NCBI RefSeq assembly: GCF_900258035.1
Contig: NZ_OGTP01000026.1
Location: 34,363-98,362, forward strand
Direction of reading: 5' to 3'
Length of the DNA stretch: 64,000 nucleotides
Origin: Caballeronia novacaledonica
GTDB lineage: Bacteria > Pseudomonadota > Gammaproteobacteria > Burkholderiales > Burkholderiaceae
The notes under the pieces are model-generated. The model saw only the letters and a list, made by a program, of their open reading frames with translations. It did not search any database and was not told the DNA's origin. Below are positions 52,361-60,741 of the stretch, piece after piece; the stretch's first letter is position 1, and each line of letters opens with the position of its first letter. The position numbers were made by a program, and so were the translations under genes.

Positions 52361-54957
52361 GCGCGCCCGAATCCGCCGACGAGCGCAGGCGCCGCGCGCC
52401 GCGTTCGCGCCGCATTCCGCGCACGCGTGCGGCGCAGGCGAAGCTGGACGCCGCCGCGGAGCTTTTCACGCCCGCGCCTTTCGCTTACGACGCGAAGGAA
52501 GCGGCCAAGCCGATCGACGAACGCATCGCGCGCTGGTTCGACGAACGCGGCTGGCAGCCGTTCGAGTTTCAGCGCGAGGCATGGCGCGAGATCGAACGCG
52601 GCGCGAGCGGCCTGCTTCACGCGACGACCGGCGCGGGCAAGACCTGGGCCGTGTGGCTCGGCGCGCTCGCGGCTTTCGCGGGTGCATCGAAGGCCGATAA
52701 AAACCCCGCGCCGCTGACCGTCCTCTGGATCACGCCGATGCGCGCGCTCGCCGCCGACAGCGCCCGCGCGCTGCAAAGCGCGGTCACGGCGCTGTCCGTG
52801 CCGTGGACGGTCGGGCTGCGCACCGGCGACACGTCATCGACGGAACGCGCGCGTCAGAGCCGCCGCATGCCCTCCGCGCTCGTGACGACGCCCGAAAGCC
52901 TCACGCTGATGCTGACGCGCGCCAACGCGGAGGAGGAACTGAAGCATCTGCGGATGATCGTCGTCGATGAATGGCACGAGCTGCTCGGCAACAAACGCGG
53001 CACGCAGACGCAACTCGCGATCGCGCGGCTCGCACGCTGGCGGCCGCGTTTGCAGATCTGGGGCCTGTCCGCCACGCTCGGCAATCTCGCCCTCGCGCAC
53101 GATGCGCTGCTCTATCCCGTGAAGACGCCGCGCGTCGTCGTGCGTGGCGCGCAGCCGAAAACGCTCGTCGTCGATACGCTGATTCCGGAGACGATCGAGC
53201 GCTTTCCGTGGGGCGGGCATCTCGGCGTGCGGCAAGTCGGCCCCGTCGCCGATGAAATCGATCATGCGCAAAGCTCGCTCGTCTTCACCAACACGCGCTC
53301 GCAGTCGGAGATCTGGTATCGCGCGCTGCTCGAATTGCGGCCGGATTGGGCCGGTCTGCTCGCGCTGCATCACGGCTCGCTCGACAAGGAAGTACGCGAC
53401 TGGGTCGAACTCGGACTGAAGAACGGTCAATTGAAGGCGGTCGTGTGCACGTCCAGTCTCGATCTGGGCGTCGATTTTCTGCCGGTCGATCGCGTGTTCC
53501 AGATCGGCTCGCCGAAGGGCGTCGCGCGGCTCATGCAGCGCGCGGGACGCTCGGGCCATGCGCCGGGCCGCGTGTCGCGCGTGACGATCGTGCCGACGCA
53601 CGCGCTCGAACTCGTCGAAGCAGCGGCGGCGCGCTGGGCGATTCAGGAACATCGCATCGAAGGCCGCGACATGCCGTTGAAACCGCTCGACGTGCTCGTG
53701 CAGCATCTCGTGACGGTGGCGATCGGCGGCGGCTTCACAACCGCCGAGATGCTCGACGAAGTGCGCACCGCGTACGCGTATCGCGACCTGACGGAGCACG
53801 AGTTCGACTGGGCGCTCGCGTTCGTCGAGCGCGGCGGCGCATCGCTTGCGGCGTATCCGGACTTTCATCGCGTCGTGAAGGACGACGACGGCGTGTATCG
53901 CGTGCCGCGCGAGGATCTCGTGCGCAGGCATCGCAACAACGTCGGGACGATAGTTGCGAACGCAACCATCAGCGTGGCGTACATGACGGGCGGGCGCATC
54001 GGCGCGATGGAGGAATCGTTCATCTCGCGCCTCAAACCCGGCGACGTCTTCACCTTCGGCGGACGCGCGCTCGAACTCGTGCGCGTGCGCGACATGACCG
54101 CCTATGTGAAACGCGCGACCTCATCGCGCGGCGCGATGCCGCAATGGGCCGGCAGCAAGATGCCGCTCTCGTCCGAACTCGCGGACGCCGCGCTCGTGAT
54201 GCTCGCGCGCGCCAACGACGGCATCTACGACGAGCCCGAAATGCGCGCGATCAAACCGCTGCTCGATTTGCAGGCGAAGTGGTCGGCGCTGCCGGGGCCG
54301 GGCGTGCTCGTCGTCGAACTGGTGCGCTCGCGCGAAGGGCATCACTTCTTCTGCTATCCGTTCGCGGGCCGCATGGCGCATATCGGACTGGGATCGCTGA
54401 TCGGCTGGCGCACCTCTCGCGAGCAGCCGGGCACGTTCTCGATTTCGATGAACGATTACGGCTTCGAGTTGCTGTCGGCGCGGCCGTTCGACTGGGAGAC
54501 GCTCATCGAAAAAGGGCTTTTTTCGCCGGAGAATCTGGAGCACGACATCCTGGCGAGTCTCAACGCGTCCGAACTGTCGGCGCGGCGTTTTCGCGAAATC
54601 GCGCGCGTGTCGGGGCTGATCTATCAGGGGCATCCGGGACAGCAGAAAAGCGCGCGCCAGTTGCAGGCGTCGAGCGGACTGTTCTACGAAGTCTTCCGCA
54701 AGCACGACAGCGACAATCTGCTGCTCGCGCAGGCGGATCAGGAAGTGATGCTGCAGGAACTGGAACTGGGCCGCATCCGCGCGGCGCTGCGGCGCATGAG
54801 CGAAAGCCGTCTCGCGCTCACGCATCCGAAGAAGCCGACGCCGTTCGCGTTTCCGCTGATCGTCGCGCGGCTGCGGGAGAAGGTGAGCACGGAGAAGCTG
54901 TCGGATCGTGTGGAGCGAATGTTGGCGGATCTGGAGAAGGCGGCGCTGCGTTCTTAG
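52357..54957 (+). CDS. Lhr-Core type SF2 DNA helicase (ligase-associated)
   Basis: 866-residue DEAD/DEAH-type helicase, the size of the Lhr-Core module without the long C-terminal part of full Lhr. Walker A is LHATTGAGKTWAVW, motif II is VVDEWHELLG (DEWH), motif III is LWGLSATLG-like GLSATLG, motif VI is QRAGRSGHAPGRVS; the Lhr winged-helix/beta-barrel follows (GAMEESFISRLKPGDVFTFGGR). It should be a 3'-5' ATP-dependent unwinding enzyme. It opens with a 30-residue basic tail and overlaps the ligase gene by four bases. Confidence 0.9.
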   Translation: MSAPESADERRRRAPRSRRIPRTRAAQAKLDAAAELFTPAPFAYDAKEAAKPIDERIARWFDERGWQPFEFQREAWREIERGASGLLHATTGAGKTWAVWLGALAAFAGASKADKNPAPLTVLWITPMRALAADSARALQSAVTALSVPWTVGLRTGDTSSTERARQSRRMPSALVTTPESLTLMLTRANAEEELKHLRMIVVDEWHELLGNKRGTQTQLAIARLARWRPRLQIWGLSATLGNLALAHDALLYPVKTPRVVVRGAQPKTLVVDTLIPETIERFPWGGHLGVRQVGPVADEIDHAQSSLVFTNTRSQSEIWYRALLELRPDWAGLLALHHGSLDKEVRDWVELGLKNGQLKAVVCTSSLDLGVDFLPVDRVFQIGSPKGVARLMQRAGRSGHAPGRVSRVTIVPTHALELVEAAAARWAIQEHRIEGRDMPLKPLDVLVQHLVTVAIGGGFTTAEMLDEVRTAYAYRDLTEHEFDWALAFVERGGASLAAYPDFHRVVKDDDGVYRVPREDLVRRHRNNVGTIVANATISVAYMTGGRIGAMEESFISRLKPGDVFTFGGRALELVRVRDMTAYVKRATSSRGAMPQWAGSKMPLSSELADAALVMLARANDGIYDEPEMRAIKPLLDLQAKWSALPGPGVLVVELVRSREGHHFFCYPFAGRMAHIGLGSLIGWRTSREQPGTFSISMNDYGFELLSARPFDWETLIEKGLFSPENLEHDILASLNASELSARRFREIARVSGLIYQGHPGQQKSARQLQASSGLFYEVFRKHDSDNLLLAQADQEVMLQELELGRIRAALRRMSESRLALTHPKKPTPFAFPLIVARLREKVSTEKLSDRVERMLADLEKAALRS

Positions 54958-55084
54958 GGTCTGCGGCGCTGCAGATTCGAACTTCGTCGAAAGACTTCGG
55001 CCCGAGCGCGCCGCTATCCTGCGACGCGCTCGCGACCCTCCGCAGTGCAAAACGCACCGGTTTCAACAAACAGACCAAGTGACA

Positions 55085-55684
55085 ATGAAGAAAATACGCA
55101 TGTTCGCCCTTGGGCTCATCGCTTTCGCCTCGGCATCGTGTGCAAGCGATCCGCGCGTGCTGGATCGGCAGGAACTCGAAGGCTTCTCCACGAAACCCGC
55201 AACGAAACTGCTCATCGTGGTCAGCAGCAAAGCCGTGAGCGATCCGCGCGTGAACGTGGAAATCGAAGCGTACAAGAATGCAATGACTGCGGCGGTTCAG
55301 ACAGCGCTCAGGCCCGTTCCGGCGCAACTCGTGGACATCACGTCGAGCAACTCGTCCAATCCGCTGAGCCAGACGCTGTTCGATTTCCGGCCGAGCCATG
55401 TCATCCAGATTTCGCCTGCGGGGAGTTCGTCCGTGAACGGATTTCCGGTCGGCTACACTTGGCGGCTTGAAGTCTCCGATGTGTCGATCACGCGATTCGC
55501 CGCCGAGGGCGGCAAACCCTCCGGCACGAGCATCAAGAGGATACCGGCCTACGAGATGAAAGCCGAAGGCGACGCGTGTTTCCTGACGACGCGTCAAGCG
55601 AAGGAATGCGGCGCCTCGATGGGCAAGCTGCTCGGAGAAGCGCTTCGCGCCGCGCCGGTCCTGCAAATCGAGGCCGGCACCTGA
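55085..55684 (+). CDS. putative lipoprotein of unknown function inside the Lhr-Core cluster
   Basis: 199 residues. A signal peptide MKKIRMFALGLIAFASASC ends in a cysteine in an ASASC lipobox, so it is likely an outer- or inner-membrane lipoprotein processed by LspA. The rest is soluble with VSDPRVNVEIEAYKNAMTAAV and SHVIQISPAGSSSVNGFPVG; I recognise no domain. It sits between the helicase gene (127 bases) and pdeM (20 bases) and breaks the otherwise overlapping cluster. Its codon choice looks less GC-biased than its neighbours, which may mean late insertion. A start one or two codons off is possible. Confidence 0.72.
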   Translation: MKKIRMFALGLIAFASASCASDPRVLDRQELEGFSTKPATKLLIVVSSKAVSDPRVNVEIEAYKNAMTAAVQTALRPVPAQLVDITSSNSSNPLSQTLFDFRPSHVIQISPAGSSSVNGFPVGYTWRLEVSDVSITRFAAEGGKPSGTSIKRIPAYEMKAEGDACFLTTRQAKECGASMGKLLGEALRAAPVLQIEAGT

Positions 55685-55704
55685 CCCACCCACGCTCATT
55701 CTGA

Positions 55705-56394
55705 ATGGCAGTCGAAGCCCTGACCATCGACGTGAACGGCCACGCGCTCGTGCTCTCCGCCGACCGCGCGGCCTTCGATCCGCTTCTGAACACGCTCTTC
55801 ATCGCCGATGCGCATTTCGGCAAGGACGCGGTGTTTCGCGCGCGCGGCATTCCGGTGCCCGTCGGCACGACCGGCGAAAGTCTCGCGCGGCTCGATGCGC
55901 TCGTCGCGGCGCATCGGCCGGAATCGATCGTCTTTCTCGGCGACCTGCTGCACGCGCGCGAATCCCACGCCGACGAAACCCTGGGCGCGCTGGCCGCGTG
56001 GCGCGCGAAGCATCGCGAGCTTGCACTCGTGCTCGTCGAAGGCAATCACGACAAACACGCGGGCGCGCTGCCCGCCCTCTTCGGCGTCGATGTCGTGAAG
56101 GAGCCGCATGCGCTCGGGCCGTGGGCGCTTTGTCATCATCCGCAAACGGTCGAGGGCGCTTACGCGCTCGCCGGACACGAGCATCCGGTCTATCGGCTCG
56201 CCACGCGCATCGACAGCGTGCGTCTGCCGTGCTTTCGTTTCGGGCCGCACGCAGGCGTGCTGCCCGCGTTCGGCGCGTTCACGGGCGGCTTCGAGGTCAA
56301 CGGCGAAGCGCGCGCCGAAGCGCTGTACGTGATCGCAGACGAGCGCGTGTTTCCGCTCAGTGATAGACGTTCGTCGTCGATTGCAGCTTCTTGA
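55705..56394 (+). CDS. pdeM: ligase-associated metallophosphoesterase PdeM
   Basis: 229-residue calcineurin-like phosphoesterase of the Lhr-Core cluster (manganese-dependent nuclease in studied members). The metal motifs are in order: LFIADAHFGKD (DxH), VFLGDLLHAR (GDxxH), LVEGNHDKH (GNHD), ALCHHPQ and AGHEHPVY (GHxH). The start at 55705 lies 20 bases after the lipoprotein gene. Its 3' end overlaps the convergent secreted-protein gene by 38 bases. Confidence 0.88.
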   Translation: MAVEALTIDVNGHALVLSADRAAFDPLLNTLFIADAHFGKDAVFRARGIPVPVGTTGESLARLDALVAAHRPESIVFLGDLLHARESHADETLGALAAWRAKHRELALVLVEGNHDKHAGALPALFGVDVVKEPHALGPWALCHHPQTVEGAYALAGHEHPVYRLATRIDSVRLPCFRFGPHAGVLPAFGAFTGGFEVNGEARAEALYVIADERVFPLSDRRSSSIAAS

Positions 56395-56800
56395 GCTCGC
56401 CGCGCTGGAAACCGAACCAGCCGAGATTCGACTGCATCACCACTTCCTCGCCCTGCCAGAACACGCGTTTCACCGTCATGCGCTGGCGCACGCGCTGCAC
56501 GACGGGCGGATTGCGGCGGAAATCGTAGAGCACCGGGCCGGTGTCGGATTGCACCAGCATGCGCGCGACGGCGCCGTTCGTGCCGGCGGTTTCGTCGAAA
56601 TGCGCGATGCGCTTCGCGTCGAAGCGATCGAACACCTGCGTGCCGATGAGCGCGGCCATGCCGGATTCGTCGCGCAGGAAATACAGCGCGCCCGCCTGCG
56701 TGGCGATGGGGCCCGCGGCGTCGCTCTGGGCGTGCGCGAGTGCGCCGAGCAGCATCGTGGATGCGAGTGCGAAGCGGATACAAATTTTTGAAAGTGACAT
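56357..56800 (-). CDS. small secreted protein of unknown function
   Basis: 147 residues with a signal peptide (MSLSKICIRFALASTMLLGALAHA, cut before QS). The mature part (LYFLRDESGMAALIGTQVFDRFDAKRIAHFDETAG-type stretch, then RQRMTVKRVFWQGEEVVMQSN) has no cysteine and no domain I know. The open frame runs 49 codons further upstream but the ATG at 56800 puts the signal peptide at the start. Its last codons lie antisense to the end of pdeM. Divergent from the MFS gene. Confidence 0.65.
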   Translation of the reverse strand: MSLSKICIRFALASTMLLGALAHAQSDAAGPIATQAGALYFLRDESGMAALIGTQVFDRFDAKRIAHFDETAGTNGAVARMLVQSDTGPVLYDFRRNPPVVQRVRQRMTVKRVFWQGEEVVMQSNLGWFGFQRGELKKLQSTTNVYH

Positions 56801-57113
56801 CTTCGTTTCGTTAGTGTGCTGCGTTTTTCCAACACTCTCCGGCCGATGCGACGCGCAAGGAAAGCGCGGCCTCGAGCGTGTTACCGGAAACATCCGACGC
56901 ATGGCGGCGTCGCATCGGCAAGACCCGTGCGCCCGCGGCGCGTGCAAGAGAATATCCGTTCAGACGCGGCGCGGCTCGGGGTCATCGCGATCAGGGTTTA
57001 TACCAGCATCGAAAATTACGTTTCGGTACAATTCGAGCCTTCCACTCCGCCTCGGCGCCTGCATCGCTCAATCCGACGATGCGCCCAGACGTGACACCTC
57101 GTCCGCCTCCACC
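56801..57113. other. 313-base divergent intergenic region
   Basis: No gene is credible here. A TACAAT box at 57027-57032, 82 bases before the MFS start, could be a -10 box; no matching -35 is seen. The remaining bases show no repeat. Confidence 0.35.
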
Positions 57114-58286
57114 ATGCCTCTGCCTCTTTTCGCTCTCGCCATTGCCGCGTTCGGCATCGGCACGACCGAATTCGTCATCATGGGCCTCTTGCCCAACGTC
57201 GCGCGCGATCTCGCGGTGACGATCCCGGCGGCGGGCATGCTCGTGTCCGGCTACGCGCTCGGCGTCACGGTGGGCGCGCCGATCCTAGCCGTGGTCACCG
57301 CGAAGATGCCGCGCAAGAAGGCGCTGATGAGCCTGATCGGCGTGTTCATCGTCGGCAATCTGCTGTGCGCGCTGGCGCCGAACTACTGGGTGCTGATGGG
57401 CGCGCGCATCGTCACCGCGTTCTGCCACGGCGCGTTCTTCGGCATCGGCTCGGTGGTCGCCGCCGATCTCGTCGCGCCGAACCGCCGCGCGCAGGCCATC
57501 GCGCTGATGTTCACCGGACTCACGCTCGCCAACGTGCTCGGCGTGCCGCTCGGCACCGCGCTCGGCCAGGCCGCCGGCTGGCGCTCGACGTTCTGGGTCG
57601 TCACGCTGATCGGCGTCGCGGCGGCGGGCGCGCTCGCCGTGTGCCTGCCGAAGCACATCGAGATGCGCGACACCAGCATCCTGCGCGAATTCGACGTGCT
57701 CAAGAATCCGCAAGTGTTGATGGTGCTCGGCATCAGCGTGCTCGCGTCGGCCAGTCTGTTCTCGGTGTTCACGTATATCACGCCGATTCTCGAAGACGTC
57801 ACGGGCTTTTCGCCGCACGCGGTCACTTACGTGCTGCTGCTCTTCGGCCTCGGCCTCACGGTCGGCAGCACGCTCGGCGGCAAGCTCGCGGACTGGAAGC
57901 TGCTGCGCTCGCTGCTGACGTTTCTTCTCGCGATCGTCGTGATCCTGACGATATTCGCCGGCACGATGCACGAGCCCGTCGCCGCGATGGTCACGATCTT
58001 CTTCTGGGGCGTGCTCGCGTTCGCGATCGTGCCGCCGTTGCAAATGCTGATCGTGAATCGCGCGAGCGAGGCGCCCAACCTCGCATCGACGTTGAACCAG
58101 GGCGCGTTCAATCTCGGCAACGCGACGGGCGCGTGGCTCGGCGGCTGCGTCATCGGCGCGGGCGCGCCGCTCACGTCGCTGCCGTGGGTCGGCATTCTGA
58201 TGGCGGTGAGCGCGTTCGGTCTCACGCTGCTTTCGGCGACGCTCGACAAGCGCGCTCGCCGTCTTTCGATCGGACAGGCCGCCTGA
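57114..58286 (+). CDS. MFS transporter, DHA1/AraJ-like
   Basis: 390-residue major-facilitator protein with twelve hydrophobic helices. The family start MPLPLFALAIAAFGIGTTEFVIMGLLP and motif A-like loop PRKKALMSLIGVF are AraJ/PbuE/NepI features; LASTLNQGAFNLGNATGAWLGG is the helix-11 signature. Members export sugars, nucleosides or drugs; the substrate is unknown. The ATG at 57114 precedes the first helix directly, although the frame is open upstream. The second MFS gene follows after 22 bases. Confidence 0.85.
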   Translation: MPLPLFALAIAAFGIGTTEFVIMGLLPNVARDLAVTIPAAGMLVSGYALGVTVGAPILAVVTAKMPRKKALMSLIGVFIVGNLLCALAPNYWVLMGARIVTAFCHGAFFGIGSVVAADLVAPNRRAQAIALMFTGLTLANVLGVPLGTALGQAAGWRSTFWVVTLIGVAAAGALAVCLPKHIEMRDTSILREFDVLKNPQVLMVLGISVLASASLFSVFTYITPILEDVTGFSPHAVTYVLLLFGLGLTVGSTLGGKLADWKLLRSLLTFLLAIVVILTIFAGTMHEPVAAMVTIFFWGVLAFAIVPPLQMLIVNRASEAPNLASTLNQGAFNLGNATGAWLGGCVIGAGAPLTSLPWVGILMAVSAFGLTLLSATLDKRARRLSIGQAA

Positions 58287-58308
58287 TCGCCCGCGAGCGG
58301 CACGTTGC

Positions 58309-59451
58309 ATGAAGGGCATTCTCTCGCGTGACTTTCTCGCGCTGATCCTGAGCGTCGCGGTCGTCGGCCTCGGCCTGGGCGCGACGCTGCCGCTGACCGC
58401 GCTCGCGCTCACGCAGGCGGGCTACGGCACCGGCATCGTCGGGCTGATGACGGCGATGCAGGCGGGCGGCGGCCTCGCCGTCGCGCCGTTCGCGAGCCGC
58501 GTGGCCGCGCGTTGCGGGGCGCGGGAGACGATCGTCGGCACGGTGATCGTCGCGGCGCTCTCCACCATCGCGATGCAGTTCACCGTGGATCTGTGGCTGT
58601 GGGCGGTGCTGCGCTTCCTGTGCGGCGCGGCGTTGATGCTGCTCTTCACGATCGGCGAGGCGTGGGTCACGCAACTCGCCGACGATTCGACGCGCGGCCG
58701 CGTCGTCGCGATCTACGCGACCAACTTCACCCTCTTCCAGATGACGGGACCGGTGCTCGTCAGCGTGATCGGCGGCTTGCCGTCGATGCGCTTCGCGATC
58801 TGCGGCGCGATCTTTCTGCTGGCGTTGCCCGCGCTCGCGTCGATACGCGGCGCGCCGCAGTCGCTCGCTTCCGGCGAAGGCGAGCACGGCGACTGGCGGC
58901 AAGTGCTGCCGCGCATGCCGGCGCTCGTGATCGGCACGGGTTTTTTCGCGCTCTTCGACACGCTCGCGCTTTCGCTGATGCCGCTTTTCGCGATGTCGCA
59001 CGGCATCGGCGAGGATGTCGGCGTGCTGTTCGCGTCGGCGATCCTGTTCGGCGACACGACGATGCAGTTCCCGATCGGCTGGCTCGCCGATCGCATCGGG
59101 CGCGCGAAAGTGCATGCGGGCGCGGGCGTCGTCGTGGTCGTGCTGCTGCCGTTGCTGCCGTGGTCGATGGCGCATCCGTGGATTTGCTGGCCGCTGCTCT
59201 TCGTGATCGGCGCGGCGGCGGGCAGCATCTACACGCTGTCGATCGTCGCGTGCGGCGAGCGCTTTCGCGGCCCGATGCTCGTGTCGGCGACGGCGATCGT
59301 CGGCGCATCGTGGAGCGTGGCAAGCTTCGGCGGCCCGATGATCGCGGGCACGCTGATGCAGCGCATCGGCGCGGATGCGCTGATCGGCGTGTTGACGGCG
59401 GCGGCGTGCGCGTTTCTCGTCGCGGTGTGGTGGGAAAGGCGCGCTGCTTGA
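58309..59451 (+). CDS. MFS transporter, YcaD-like
   Basis: 380-residue twelve-helix MFS protein, of a different subfamily from its neighbour: LSVAVVGLGLGATLPLTALAL, LMTAMQAGGGLAVAPFASRVAARCGARET, then GEAWVTQLADDSTRGRVVAIYAT, which is the YcaD/YfkF motif. The substrate is unknown. It probably shares the transcript of the first MFS gene. Convergent with fahA, with three bases between stops. Confidence 0.85.
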   Translation: MKGILSRDFLALILSVAVVGLGLGATLPLTALALTQAGYGTGIVGLMTAMQAGGGLAVAPFASRVAARCGARETIVGTVIVAALSTIAMQFTVDLWLWAVLRFLCGAALMLLFTIGEAWVTQLADDSTRGRVVAIYATNFTLFQMTGPVLVSVIGGLPSMRFAICGAIFLLALPALASIRGAPQSLASGEGEHGDWRQVLPRMPALVIGTGFFALFDTLALSLMPLFAMSHGIGEDVGVLFASAILFGDTTMQFPIGWLADRIGRAKVHAGAGVVVVVLLPLLPWSMAHPWICWPLLFVIGAAAGSIYTLSIVACGERFRGPMLVSATAIVGASWSVASFGGPMIAGTLMQRIGADALIGVLTAAACAFLVAVWWERRAA

Positions 59452-59454
59452 ACC

Positions 59455-60741
59455 TCAGCCGCGCGCCGGCGCGATCTCTCCCACGCAGTCCCCGAATCCG
59501 ACGCGATACCCCTCGCCCTGGCACCATCCGCGCAAGGTGATTTCATCGCCGTCGTGCAGGAACACGCGCTCGCCGCCCTCTTCCAGCTTCACGGGCCGCT
59601 CGCCGTTCCACGTACTTTCGAGCAGGCTGCCGCACGAATCGGGCGTCGGTCCGCTGATCGTGCCCGAGCCCATCAGATCGCCGACGCGCGTATTGCAGCC
59701 GCCGACCGTGTGATGCGCGAGCTGCTGCGCCATCGACCAGTACATCAGCCTGAAGTTGGTGCGCGAAAGAGTCGTCGGCTTGTGCACGCCCGGCGCGCGC
59801 AGCGTGACTTCCAGTTCGATGTCGAACGCGTGATCGCCGTCATGACGCAGATATGCGAGCGGCTGCGGCTCCTGCGCGGGCGTCGCGGTGCGGAACGGTT
59901 CGAGCGCGTCGAGCGTGACGATCCACGGCGAGATGGTCGTCGCGAAACCCTTCGAATTGAACGGGCCGAGCGGCACGTATTCCCATTGCTGGATATCGCG
60001 CGCGCTCCAGTCGTTCAGCAGCACCATGCCGAAGATGTGCGCCTCGGCGTCCGCGCAGGCGATCGGCTCGCCGAGCGCGTTGCCACGGCCGATGATGAAG
60101 CCCGTCTCCAGCTCGATATCCAGCTTGCGACACGCGCCGTAGACCGGGCGGTCGGCGCCCGGCAGCTTGATCTGTCCGTTCGGCCGGCGCACCGGCGTGC
60201 CGCTCACGACCACCGACGACGCGCGCCCGTTATAGCCGATCGGCATCTCCGACCAGTTCGGCAGCAGCGCGTTCTTCGGATCGCGGAACATCGAGCCGAC
60301 GTTCGTCGCGTGCTCCTTCGACGAATAGAAATCCGTGTAGCCGGGAATTTGCACCGGCAGATGCATCGTGGCGTCGGCGCGCGGCACGAGCGCGTGACGG
60401 CGCAGCGCCTGGTCGTCGCGCAATGTCGCGTTGCCCTGCGCGAGCAAGGCCGAAAGCGCGATGCGCACGTTGCGCCACGTTTCGCGTCCGAGCGCGATGA
60501 AGTCGTTCAGACGCGGCGTGTCGAACGTGCCTTGCGCGTCGAGCAGACGCGCCCGTTCGAGCGCGGCCAGATCGACGATCCAGTCGCCGATCGCGACGCC
60601 CGCGCGCGGCGCCGCGTTCACCGCGTCGCTGAAAATGCCGAACGGCAGGTTCTGGATCGGAAAGTCGCTCGCCGGATCGTTCGCGGATTCGATCCAGCTT
60701 TTCAGGGCGGGCGCGAGCGTGGCCTTCAGCGCGTCGTTCAT
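59455..60741 (-). CDS. fahA: fumarylacetoacetase
   Basis: 428-residue enzyme splitting fumarylacetoacetate to fumarate and acetoacetate, the last step of tyrosine/homogentisate breakdown. Metal and active-site stretches are TDFYSSKEHATNVGSMFRDP, DIELETGFIIGRGNALG, EAHIFGMVLLNDWSARDIQQWEYVPLGPF and GDLMGSGTISGP, matching the eukaryote-like FAH rather than the short FahA-domain hydrolases. The ATG at 60741 overlaps the hmgA stop as ATGA; the longer open frame upstream lies across hmgA. Maleylacetoacetate isomerase is not in the window. Confidence 0.94.
   Translation of the reverse strand: MNDALKATLAPALKSWIESANDPASDFPIQNLPFGIFSDAVNAAPRAGVAIGDWIVDLAALERARLLDAQGTFDTPRLNDFIALGRETWRNVRIALSALLAQGNATLRDDQALRRHALVPRADATMHLPVQIPGYTDFYSSKEHATNVGSMFRDPKNALLPNWSEMPIGYNGRASSVVVSGTPVRRPNGQIKLPGADRPVYGACRKLDIELETGFIIGRGNALGEPIACADAEAHIFGMVLLNDWSARDIQQWEYVPLGPFNSKGFATTISPWIVTLDALEPFRTATPAQEPQPLAYLRHDGDHAFDIELEVTLRAPGVHKPTTLSRTNFRLMYWSMAQQLAHHTVGGCNTRVGDLMGSGTISGPTPDSCGSLLESTWNGERPVKLEEGGERVFLHDGDEITLRGWCQGEGYRVGFGDCVGEIAPARG

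Noticed and set aside
54966..54982. Terminator after the Lhr-Core helicase gene
   Set aside because: TCTGC/GCAGA gives only a 5-bp stem and there is no T tract; transcription probably continues toward pdeM.
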